Source: Citrus sinensis (lineage: Eukaryota; Streptophyta; Magnoliopsida; Sapindales; Rutaceae). Taken from it: 64,000 bases of DNA. The stretch covers positions 2,108,001 through 2,172,000 of the forward strand of contig NC_068562.1 in the NCBI RefSeq assembly GCF_022201045.2, written 5' to 3'. Below are positions 10,812 to 20,802 of this stretch, one piece after another (within the stretch, counting starts at the first letter, position 1; every line of letters begins with the position of its first letter). Made by a program: the position numbers and the translations under genes. Below the pieces are notes generated by a model. It worked only from the letters and a program-made list of their open reading frames with translations, was not told the DNA's origin and did no database searches.

Positions 10812-13183
10812 ATGGAGGCTGCCGTACGGCTGGTAAACGCCTCCGCAGCACTCAATCGCCATTTCTTGACGAAGACAACAGCAAACCATTTCCTCAGATT
10901 CCCCAGAAACGACGCCGTGGTGCGCGTGTCTGGCACTTGCATCCGCGCTTCGTCGTCTGTCACTGCAAACCCCATTAACTTCCTCCCCTTCCTCCCTCTT
11001 TCTTCTAACAAGTTATTCAATCACTCTCATTCTCAACCCCCAGCCAATCATTTCGGCCCAAACGACGCCGGATTCGCATGGCACCGTCCTCCCAGCAACG
11101 TTATCAACGGAGAAAACGCTTCAATTTTCGACCACAGGGAAACCGCCGTAACGGTCGTGTTGTTAGGTTGGCTCGGAGCCAGAAGGAAGCACTTGAGGAG
11201 ATACGTGGAGTGGTACAATTCGAGGGGCATTAACGCAATTACGTTCGTTGTTGAGGCCAAAGAGCTGTTGTCGTTTGATCTGGGACGTGGGGTTGAAAAG
11301 CGGATAGCCGACTTGTCTAACGAGATCGTTTCGTGGGTTTCTCACGAGGAACAGGATGGTAAACAACGCTGCTTGATTTTTCACACCTTTAGCAACACTG
11401 GGTGGTTTGTGTAAGTTGATTCATTCACTTGATTTCTGAGTTCTATTATTATTCTTGTTATGTTTTCTTATTCTTTATTTTTTTATTGGCAGCTGTGGCT
11501 CTATCCTTGCCAGTTTACAGGGTAGGGAGGATTTGATGCAGAAGATTAAAGGACTCATTGTTGATTCGGGGGGAGCTGGAGCATTTGATCCCAAGGTAAA
11601 ATTAATTTGTAAACTCTTTTTTCTAACTTCACAGTGTCTCACGTTCTTGTGTATCCTCTGCTTATGATGTTCAGTTGTCGGCAGCATTTGATTGTTAATT
11701 TGTGGTGTTCGTGTCCGTTAAAATGAAATTGGTCTGTACACCGGGCTTGTGAAAATGTATTAGATCTTTCGGAAGTCAAATGTAAGATGAATAGTGAATA
11801 CCAGTGCATAAGCTTGTTGATTTCTTTCGTAAGGTTGCTGAGATACATTTGCTTGTTTAAGTTAGAAGTCCGACACTGCTAATCTATAGTAAAATTAGCT
11901 TGTATCGGCACCATCAACAATGTCTTGCTTGTACTGCACAGACTCTATTCAAGTGGTGAGTTGTGCCATGTCCTCCGCATTTGCTCATTTACCTACATTT
12001 CCACCCTCTAAGAAGTCTCTTCAAGCTTTTCTCAAGGTAAAGGTATGGACTAGCAGGCACAGAATCGCTTTGGATGTGAGTGAACAAAAATGTGCTTCTC
12101 TTTTGGAGGTCCATGTGTTCATGAAGCATGTATGAAAATTTATGAATTCTTGATTGCTAAACTTGTTCCAGTTCTTAATTTGTGAACTCTGTTCATAAAA
12201 GAGAGCCCTGATTTGACATATAAGAAATGGCATAGAATCTTGTTTCTTTGAGTGGGAGCATTACATTATTTGGGATCCTTGTGTCCCTTTCTGTTACACT
12301 TACTTTTAAGACATACATCTGTCACTTTTTAGCTCTTGCTCGTACATATATACTCTGGTGTTTACATACTTGAGTGGAACTTCTTTACTCACCACAATCC
12401 GGAGGAGACAGAGATGTGTTCAACATACAAGGACTAGAATTTGGCCATGTTAATTGGTTCTTCTTGTGGACTATGTAATTTTTTTTTCTTTTCTTTTCAT
12501 TGCTTAGTTTTTCATCCTTTGAGATGTAATTGGCTATTGATTAGTGTTAATCATCAACACCAGAGTGATACTATAATAGCTCTTCAATGTTGATCAGGTT
12601 TGGGCAGGTGGGTTTGGTGCTGCTATACTCAAGAAGCGTAGCTCTTCAGCATACTCTACAGTTGAGGATGGAAAAATAAATGGATTAGAAGGGCAAGTGA
12701 GTGTGTCAATGATGCAAGACAAGGAACCAGATATTATAGAAACGATGCTATTGTCATTATTGGAGAAGCTCTTTTCTTATATCATAAATTTGCCTGATGT
12801 AAATCAGTAAGTTGACTCCCTGGATGAGAAGTAATTGTCCGCTTCATAGGATCAGAACTGTATGTTCACTATAAAAAAATTGTTTCAGGATAGCAATTAA
12901 TTGGTCCTTGTTCTGCAGGAGAATAAAAAAAGTTGTGTCAGCTGTCACAAATAACCCGCCAGCCTGCCCTCACCTTTACCTTTATAGCACGGGTGATAAG
13001 GTGATCCCATATCAGTCTGTGGAATTGCTAATTGAGGAGCAGAGGAAGACAGGTAGAAAGGTATTTTCTGTTATTTTTGGGCCATCTGCCCACGTGGATC
13101 ACTTCCGGACTTTCCCCAGCAGATACTTATCGGAGCTACATAATTTCTTGAAAGAGTGTTTCGCTACTGTAAAGAAGACGTGA
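10812..13183 (+). CDS. TMEM53/DUF829 alpha/beta-hydrolase-like protein
   Basis: Four exons: 10812-11410, 11493-11595, 12598-12806 and 12919-13183. They total 1176 nt (391 aa). The N-terminus (about 75 aa, rich in Arg, Ser and Asn, poor in acids) looks like an organelle transit peptide. The DUF829 core follows: [23 protein letters not shown] (Ser194 at the expected nucleophile position), [33 protein letters not shown] (acid), and [11 protein letters not shown] (His). Human TMEM53 is a nuclear-envelope member of this family, but plant function is unknown. It sits directly upstream of CoaD and the SYP112-like gene in the same orientation, the order I recall for At2g18245, At2g18250 and At2g18260. 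Intron 2 is about 1 kb and contains a spliceable-looking open segment that does not fit the frame. Confidence 0.88.
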
Positions 13184-13974
13184 ATTCTGCTAATGCAGAT
13201 TACAATTTGTTTTCTCATTGAGTTAGTGTTGCACGGTAGAGCATCATCAACAATAGGAAATCGATTTATGGAGGAAACTAAATCAAGCATTTGCCATCTT
13301 CTATGCTGCGATATTCTTTTTTAGTCTCACAATTACTAGAAGTGTTTCTTTACGAGGGTGCTTATAAGTTATAATGAAGAGCTCCGTAGTGGACGGTACC
13401 AATGTTCCGTTTACTTGTAGCCCATTTCGATTCCCCCAATTGTATTTACAAAGCTTGTAATAAGAGATCCTGGTGGATTAGATATGAACAATGTATTTAT
13501 TATTGGGCTCAAGGTGTAATTAAAATGATTGAATATCTACACTGCTGCTCTAGTAAATGAACCGGTAAGATTTTCTACTCGTTACAAAATTTTAACTTGC
13601 ATATAAGTTCTGTTTAGCGTTATATAAAATTTCCGTACAATACCATATTTTAGACATATGTTTCCATAATTTAATTGTGAAAAAAGGGAAAATTCATATA
13701 AAATGCGAGACGTGCCTGTGGTTGTGTAGCACATCATTTATGTACCGGATGCAAGTACAACAACACTGCTCCCGACCCTCAACGTAACCTGCCCCAAAAT
13801 GAAACAGTAACAGGATCACCACCATTAGGGTCAGCAAAGGGCGAGGCAAGCAAACAAACAAATCAAGTCCAGATTCGGTGTACCTGCCTAAGCGGTCCCA
13901 CAAAATCGGAATAAAGGGGACAATTTATCTGCTAGAAGAAATCATTAGTCATTAATCTGGTTCGTCTGTTTTAA
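13184..13974. other. Spacer between DUF829 and CoaD genes
   Basis: This holds the 3' UTR of the DUF829 gene and the CoaD promoter. I see no repeat or additional gene. An open frame on the minus strand at 13903-13694 has no domain support. Confidence 0.5.
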
Positions 13975-15809
13975 ATGAAAATGGCGATTTTGGATGAATC
14001 AGTGGTCAATTCCAACATTTCACCCGACAATTCTTACGGAGCTGTCGTCCTCGGTGGTACCTTTGACCGATTACACGACGGCCACCGCCTTTTTCTCAAG
14101 GTATCTCCCTCACTCTTCATAATTTCTTTTAAATGCATTATCTTTATCAATTAAACTCGTTTTTTTTCCCTTTTTTAATCTTCTACCCAATTTTTTGTTC
14201 CAATCAAACCTAGGCTTCGGCTGAACTTGCGAGGGATCGAATTGTGGTCGGAGTTTGTGACGGACCTATGTTGACCAACAAACAGGTACCTAATCCCTTC
14301 TCTATTTACTTAATCATTAATTGACTGAAACTTCGGTACCAGATTGCTTAATTTGATTGATGACTTTATTAGTTGAGTTTTGATTCAAAGTAAATCTCAT
14401 CTGTGACTGAGCTTTCAAGCCTTTGCTGGTGCATTGTGTAAGGTTGCATAATCTTGTGGAACAATAATGTCCTTTCAGAGGATTGATCTTTTAAATTGAA
14501 GTTTTGACATCGTCTTTTCGTGGTCAAAATCAGTAACCTTTGTAGCAATATCAATAATTATCTTATTGTGTTTGCTTTGTTGGCCTTTATTTAAATTGAT
14601 ATTGCAAGAATGCATTGCAAACTCTTGAGTATCTAAATTCAGTTGTTGCTTTTTAATTTTATTTGCATTGCACTCTGACTTGTTGAATTTCCTTTTTCCC
14701 ACGTCTGCAGTTTGCAGAGTTAATTCAACCTGTCGACGAAAGGATGCGTAATGTTGAAGCTTACATCAAGGTACTTGGTAAATGGATGCATGTTCTATTC
14801 TTTGGTTCTTATTTTCAATTATAGAAGCATTTACTGAGTTCTGTCAATTCTTCATAACTTTGCTTTGCTGTGTGTTAATAACCTTTAAACTTGAAGGGGT
14901 ACTGGTTTGTATGTTGTGACAGGGATAGCAGAGGCTAACTGATTTTATGTGTTGCCCATCTTGTGCTTTTACTTATTCTGGCAAAATATTTTGATGTGAG
15001 TCTTGCCTTGTGATTGGACTTGGTGGCGAAAACAGATGGACCACCGGCTTTGCTATGTTGTATGGAAGTAAATGGTTCAGTTGGTATCTTCTGGTGTAAT
15101 GAATGCATGTGATTTTTTCTTTTTTTTTGGGTCTTGTTTTCTATCTGATGGATGATTCTTTGTTTTCCTTCTAAAACTTCCAGTCTATTAAGCCAGAGCT
15201 TGTAGTGCAAACTGAACCTATTACAGACACATATGGCCCTTCAATTGTTGATGAAAATTTAGAAGCTATTGTTGTCAGGTATGTTGTGAAAGAACTCTTT
15301 TTTGTATCATCTCAGGTTTAGGATGATGCTGCAAATTACATTTTTATTTTGCTAATCTCTTAACCTGTGTGCTGCTTGCTTGTATCAAGCTCAAATGCTG
15401 AATTTGCTTATGTTCTTTGAGAGTTCAACATGTTTGCAATATTAAGAAATTGAACTTCATCTCAGGGAAAATGTGTTCCATAACTGATCTTGACTAATTG
15501 GATTTGATTTTCTGGCAGCAAGGAAACATTACCTGGTGGCCTTTCAGTCAATAAGAAGAGAGCTGACAGAGGCCTATCCCAGCTGAAGGTTTGGGTTCCA
15601 GTTTTCCATGTACCATCTAAATCAAAGTAGATTTGTTTAAAGTTTGTGGGAAAATTTTTTGAAGATCAGGCTATAGTAACAGTATAATGAATAATGTGCA
15701 GATTGAAGTTGTGGATCTAGTTTCCGAAGGATCTAGTGGAGATAAGTTAAGTTCATCGACATTAAGAAAACTTGAGGCAGAGAAGGCAAAAAATGAGCAG
15801 CCTGCATGA
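13975..15809 (+). CDS. COAD: Phosphopantetheine adenylyltransferase (CoA biosynthesis)
   Basis: Six exons: 13975-14100, 14214-14285, 14711-14770, 15184-15278, 15519-15588 and 15702-15809. They total 531 nt (176 aa), close to the usual length of the single-domain plant enzyme. It converts 4'-phosphopantetheine and ATP to dephospho-CoA, the penultimate step of CoA synthesis. Evidence is the nucleotidyltransferase signature [15 protein letters not shown] with the T/HxGH-type residues His34 and His37, then [23 protein letters not shown], and the C-terminal SSSTLRK that matches the family's ISST-type ATP-binding motif. There is no obvious transit peptide, so it is probably cytosolic. The first ATG (13975) is followed two codons later by another in frame (13981). 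Either could be used. Confidence 0.95.
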
Positions 15810-17218
15810 AACTACTTTCTGGAGATTTAGTTGAGCTCCTGAGGTTGAGATGGCCCGGTTGGAACTGCATAAGGATGTGGATTTTTTTGGGAGCATAAAA
15901 CAGATTTTGCAAAAAACTCGTCACTGTATCGAGGAACCCCTATCATGACCCATATAACTTCCTCTATTTCCTCTTTCCAAAATGTCAACAAAATGATATT
16001 TGCACACATATCAATGAGTTTTTATCATAATAAAACAACTTTGTACTGTCAGGCTTGTTAAGCGACATCAAGGCTGTAGATAAATTAATGGTTATCATGT
16101 TTTTATTCTAATAAGGACAACTCAAATCTTTAATCCGATCCGTGTTCTCCCATTATGTGTGTGTGTGTATAGATATAAAATACAGCTGACTTAAAATTAA
16201 TTTTCCATTACTCTTAAATTGTTTGAATAGCAATAATTTAGAGGTAGAAAAAAATTATTTTTGGGTTGTTGTATTTTACATCTAATAAAACATGGCAAGA
16301 ACCATAACATAAAGTGCTAAACAGTTTTTTATAAAAAAATTATTCCTCACAAAAACTTCTTTTTTACCTTAATAAGACCAATGTACAGTATTGGCATGGC
16401 TGTAAAATTATGTTAAAAATATATGCACAAGTAAATAAAAGGAAAAATTTGAAAAAAAAATCAAGAAAAAGGGTGTAATTTCATTATTAAACAAATTAAA
16501 CGTGATAGTTTCAAAAGCAAGGCGATACGTTACCGACCTATTTTGGCGGACAACACCGCGCCTCTCCTTAATAAAACGGCTATGTGTTCTAATAAACGAA
16601 AATTCAAATTTCATAAATCGTAACCGAACGATTGCGATTCCTCATTCTCTCTATAACTATAAGAACCCCGTTGAAAGAGTAACACTCATCATCTCATTTG
16701 GCTTGGTCATTCATATCGCAAACCCTCCCATTTCAGTAACACTAACACACACACTCTCCGATTCTTGAAGCATTGTCACTTGACAAACGTAAAGGTTATC
16801 TCGCCACTAACACAAGGTTTTCTTGAACCCATTTTCCTTCTATAATGTTTTAAACACTTCAAAATTGCATGCATTTCGAATATAAATTCTTCTTTAGGCA
16901 TATGCTTTTCATGGTTCTTTACAATTTGATGTTTCTCATTCCCTTTTCTGTTATATGTTTCTTGACGGGTTTTCTTGTTTTCTTTTGCCTCTTTGAACTA
17001 GAAAACTTGAAGAAACAGTTCAAAAGAAAACACTGAATCTTGGGAGAAGTTTTGTTCACGTGTTAAATCCGTTTCAGGGTACATTCAATTCATTTACTTC
17101 TGTTTTTACCATCGTGTGGCTTGTTATGTTTCTTGCTTTTTCTTTCAAGTGATCTTCAGTTTGTAATTTTGTTAAACTCAATATGGTTGCAGGTTGGTTG
17201 TGCAAAATTCTTGCAAAA
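15810..17218. other. Spacer and 5' UTR of the SYP112-like gene
   Basis: This contains the CoaD 3' UTR, AT-rich spacer and the promoter plus 5' leader of the syntaxin gene. A likely 5' UTR intron runs from 17079 (CAGG|GTACAT) to 17192 (TTGCAG). It contains an ATG (17183) that is in frame with the syntaxin but would be removed by splicing. A short GT run lies at 16157-16169. No other gene is seen. Confidence 0.55.
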
Positions 17219-18118
17219 ATGAATGATCTAATGACGAAATCGTTCTTAAGTTATGTGGAGTTGAAGAAACAGGCCCAGAAGGATCTTGAAGCCGATCTTG
17301 ACATTGAGAGAGGCCAACTCAATCCCAGAGATGAAGAAAACCTCACTCAGTTCTTTCAAGAAGTGGATGCAATCAAGGATGAAATGGAAGAGATCACCAA
17401 TCTCTTGCTTGATCTTCAAAATCTTAACGAAGGAACGAAGTCCACTCACAGTGGCAAAGTTCTTCGCGGCCTAAGAGACCGAATGGAGTCAGACGTGGCC
17501 TCTATTCTTCGCAAAGCCAAGATTGTCAAAGCAAGGCTTGAATCACTTGATAAATCAAATATGATCAATCGTACGTTGTCACAAGCTTTTAAAGAAGGCA
17601 GTTCTGTTGATCGCACAAGGATATCGGTCACTAATGGTTTGAGAGTCAAGCTTAGGGACTTGATGAATGACTTTCAGTCTCTGAGAGGAAAGGTGTTGTC
17701 AGATTACAAGGAAGATCTCAAGAGAAGGTACTATAATGCAACTGGCGAGGAACCAAGCGAAGATGTAATTGAAAAGGTAATTTCAGGAAGTGGGAAAGTT
17801 GAAATACTCGAAGGGAAAACAGAAAAGGATATACAGAGAAGTAAAGAGAGGCATGAAGCTGTGATGGATATACAGAGAAGTTTGACGAAGTTGCATCAAG
17901 TGTTTCTTGACATGGCTGTTCTTGTTGAGACACAAGAGGAAAAGATGGACGATATTGAAGAGAATGTGGCGAATGCAGGTAATTTCATCAGTGGTGGAAC
18001 TAACAGTCTGTACTATGCCAATCAGACGAGGAAGAAGAGGTCGTGGGTGTGCTCGGTTTGGGCTGTGGGGTTGATCATACTGTTGGTTTGTCTTATTTCT
18101 TTGTTGACCTCGAGATGA
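17219..18118 (+). CDS. SYP112: Qa-SNARE syntaxin, SYP112/KNOLLE group
   Basis: A single coding exon of 900 nt encodes 299 aa. It starts MNDLMTKSFLSYVELKK, which is characteristic of the SYP11 group. Coiled-coil Habc helices follow, then a SNARE motif with the zero-layer glutamine at Gln239 in LVETQEEKMDDIE. The basic stretch QTRKKR precedes one C-terminal membrane anchor (about residues 278-296). KNOLLE (SYP111) drives vesicle fusion at the cell plate in cytokinesis. SYP112 is its close relative and works at the plasma membrane and cell plate. The whole coding region lacks introns, as expected for this group. I chose 17219 rather than the upstream in-frame ATG at 17183 because that one lies inside a probable 5' UTR intron. 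The gene follows CoaD directly, as in Arabidopsis At2g18250-At2g18260 (from memory). Confidence 0.95.
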   Translation: MNDLMTKSFLSYVELKKQAQKDLEADLDIERGQLNPRDEENLTQFFQEVDAIKDEMEEITNLLLDLQNLNEGTKSTHSGKVLRGLRDRMESDVASILRKAKIVKARLESLDKSNMINRTLSQAFKEGSSVDRTRISVTNGLRVKLRDLMNDFQSLRGKVLSDYKEDLKRRYYNATGEEPSEDVIEKVISGSGKVEILEGKTEKDIQRSKERHEAVMDIQRSLTKLHQVFLDMAVLVETQEEKMDDIEENVANAGNFISGGTNSLYYANQTRKKRSWVCSVWAVGLIILLVCLISLLTSR

Positions 18119-18688
18119 AAATGGTCATGCAATGCAATCTTTTGGAGACGGCTAAGTGGCTTGTTTATTTTTTGAGTGGTGTTAGGTTTATAGATAGATA
18201 TATACTCATGGCTGATTGAGTTTTCCTGAGCTCGGGTGTTGGGCCGTTAAATACTGTTATGTCACTTCATAAAATGCAGTTTACGTTATTTTCCTTTATG
18301 GTTCTGTAAACTGACACCAATGTTAATGAATATTATATTTAGCGTTCTTCAATATTTGATTTTTGGATTCTCTTTCTTCTTTGGTACCTTTGTTGTTTTC
18401 ACTTTCGATTTGCTTCGTATCAAGTGAATCTTTCCTTTATGGCCGGCCAGCGAGTAAAAATACTGATAGTTCAGTTTGACGGTTTTTCACTTCCAGTTGA
18501 ATATTTTTGGGTTATTGTTTTGAGGAAAAGACAAAACTATCTGAAAAATATCATAAAAGTTTAAAGAGGAGAGACCAATCATATTCTTATAGGGTATTAG
18601 GAACCTTATCCATATTGCTAAGGAGCTGCACAATTCTACTTTGATATAACATTGTTGACTCTAGGTTATCACCCCTATCAAGAAGCAA
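18119..18688. other. Spacer between the syntaxin and PPR genes
   Basis: A 570-bp tandem spacer holds the syntaxin 3' UTR and the short PPR promoter. No repeat or extra gene is visible. Confidence 0.5.
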
Positions 18689-20557
18689 ATGGCAACCATC
18701 TTACCAACTCCAATGAACCAATTCTCTTTGGAATCAAATACTACACATACCCTGTCTCTGCTTAACAGATGTTCATATATGGAGGAACTAAAGCAGATTC
18801 ATGCCCAAATGTTCAAAAAAGGCCTCACCGTAAATACCATCTTGGTAAGCAGGCTACTAGCTTTCTGCACGTTTTCGAATTCTGGAAGCTTAGCCTATGC
18901 TCAGATGGTGTTTGACAGAATCATCAAACCTAATACTTTCATGTGGAATACAATGGTCAGAGGATACGCAGACAGCAGTGAACCAGAACAAGCTTTGCTT
19001 TTGTATCGACAGATGCTTAGTCATTCAGTTTCGCATAATGCCTACACCTTCCCTTTCCTGCTCAAAGCCTGTTCCAGACTTTCAGCCTTAGAAGAAACCC
19101 AACAAATACACGCTCAAATCATAAAATTTGGCTTTAGCTCAGAGGTTTTTGCCACAAATTCCCTGCTTCACGCTTATGCCATATCTGGGAGCATCAAATC
19201 CGCTCGTCTTATCTTCGACCACATGCCCCAACGCGATACTGTTTCTTGGAACTCAATGATTGATGGCTACACAAAATGCGGTGAAATGGAACTGGCATGT
19301 GAATTTTTCAAAGATATGAAGGAAAAGAATGTCATATCTTGGACGACGTTGATTTCTGGGTATGTTGGGGCAGGCATGGACAAGGAAGCTTTGCACCTAT
19401 TTCATGAAATGCAGACGGCAGGGGTTAAACCTGATAATGTAGCCCTAGTAAGTGCAGTTTCAGCATGTGCACATCTGGGAGCTCTAGATCAAGGCAGATG
19501 GATTGATGAGTATATTAAACACTTAGGTATCAAAATCGACCCAATTCTAGGCTGTGCTCTTATAGACATGTATGCAAAGTGCGGTGACTTGGAAGAAGCT
19601 TTAGAATTATTTAAGAGAATGGAGAAGAAAGGTGTCTCTGCCTGGACAGCAATAATATTTGGTTTAGCAATTCATGGACATGGAAGAGAAGCTCTAAATT
19701 GGTTTTCCAAAATGCAGGTGGCGAGAACTAAGCCAAACTTGGTTACTTTCACAGCAATTTTGACTGCCTGTAGTTATGCAGGGCTAGTTGATGAGGGAAA
19801 GTCATTGTTTGAGAGCATGGAAAGGAAATATAACTTGAAACCAACTATAGAGCACTATGGGTGCATGGTTGATCTGCTGGGCCGCGCTGGATTGCTGAAG
19901 GAAGCCAAACAATTGATTGACTCAATGCCTGCAAGATCAAATTCTGTGATTTTGGGGGCATTACTCAAGGCATGCCAGATGCATAGAAATACCGATTTAG
20001 GCAAACAGATAGGAGAACTCCTGCTTGAAAGAGAACCTGATCATGGTGGCCGATATATTCACCTGGCAAGCATTTATGCCGTAGCAGGGGAATGGGACCA
20101 AGCAGTTGAAGTGAGAAGGCAGATGAGAGACAATGGAGTTGCCAAACTTCCCGGCTGCAGTGCTGTTACTCTGGATGGCAATGTTCACGAGTTTTTAGCT
20201 GGGGAGAGGACCCACCCGCAAATGGATGATATCAACCACATGTGGGATCAAATTACAGAGAGATTGAAACGTGAAGGACACAAACCAGCTATACGGAACT
20301 TGCTACTAGATCTAGAGGATGATGAGAAAGAAACAGCAATCCATCAGCACAGTGAGAAACTTGCAATCGCATTTGGGCTAATTAAAACTGAACCAGGGGT
20401 GACAATCCGAATCATTAAGAATCTTCGAGTCTGTGAGGACTGCCACACAGTGATGAAGCTTATCTCCAAGATCTACGATAGGGAAATAGTCATGCGAGAT
20501 AGAACTCGTTTTCACCATTTCAAGGACGGAAGATGTACATGTGGAGATTACTGGTGA
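18689..20557 (+). CDS. PLS-class DYW pentatricopeptide repeat protein (RNA editing factor)
   Basis: An intronless 622-aa protein with about a dozen PLS-type PPR motifs (for example DTVSWNSMIDGYTKCGEMEL and KPDNVALVSAVSACAHLGAL). E and E+ motifs follow, then a complete DYW domain. The DYW deaminase zinc ligands are visible in HSEKLAIAFGLI and CEDC, and the protein ends in CGDYW. Such proteins bind one organellar RNA site and convert a C to U there. Length and sequence resemble Arabidopsis At5g66520, which I recall as the plastid editing factor CREF7. The next gene resembles At5g66530, which supports orthology by position. The N-terminus is not a strong transit peptide by eye, so plastid targeting is inferred. 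The target RNA cannot be told from the window without the PPR code. Confidence 0.93.
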   Translation: MATILPTPMNQFSLESNTTHTLSLLNRCSYMEELKQIHAQMFKKGLTVNTILVSRLLAFCTFSNSGSLAYAQMVFDRIIKPNTFMWNTMVRGYADSSEPEQALLLYRQMLSHSVSHNAYTFPFLLKACSRLSALEETQQIHAQIIKFGFSSEVFATNSLLHAYAISGSIKSARLIFDHMPQRDTVSWNSMIDGYTKCGEMELACEFFKDMKEKNVISWTTLISGYVGAGMDKEALHLFHEMQTAGVKPDNVALVSAVSACAHLGALDQGRWIDEYIKHLGIKIDPILGCALIDMYAKCGDLEEALELFKRMEKKGVSAWTAIIFGLAIHGHGREALNWFSKMQVARTKPNLVTFTAILTACSYAGLVDEGKSLFESMERKYNLKPTIEHYGCMVDLLGRAGLLKEAKQLIDSMPARSNSVILGALLKACQMHRNTDLGKQIGELLLEREPDHGGRYIHLASIYAVAGEWDQAVEVRRQMRDNGVAKLPGCSAVTLDGNVHEFLAGERTHPQMDDINHMWDQITERLKREGHKPAIRNLLLDLEDDEKETAIHQHSEKLAIAFGLIKTEPGVTIRIIKNLRVCEDCHTVMKLISKIYDREIVMRDRTRFHHFKDGRCTCGDYW

Positions 20558-20581
20558 AGAGAGAGAGAGAAAGAGAGAGAG
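20558..20581. repeat. (GA)n microsatellite directly after the PPR stop codon
   Basis: A GA-rich run with one AA interruption begins right after the TGA stop and lies in the 3' UTR. The remaining space to the convergent epimerase gene holds nothing else. Confidence 0.9.
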
Positions 20582-20802
20582 TAAAACTTTGTTATCTATT
20601 CAAAATAGGAACACTTTTCTTACGGAATCCATTTTCATATGGATACATTATGCCGACGTTAAAGATACAATAACTTGGAATCATTTTATTAACTGAGCTT
20701 TTAATGATTCAAGTGCTTGTTAAATTTTTTGGAAACTGAAAAAATGAAAAGAAAAATAAAGGTGGATTCCTTCTACAAATTCAGAAAGCACACGGCTATT
20801 CT

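Noticed and set aside
12908..12918. A separate small gene starting at the ATG at 12908
   Set aside because: The ATG is in the polypyrimidine/acceptor region before DUF829 exon 4. The frame downstream is that exon.
17183..17218. A start for the syntaxin at 17183
   Set aside because: It lies within a probable 5' UTR intron, and the SYP11 group starts with MNDLMTKSF, which begins at 17219.
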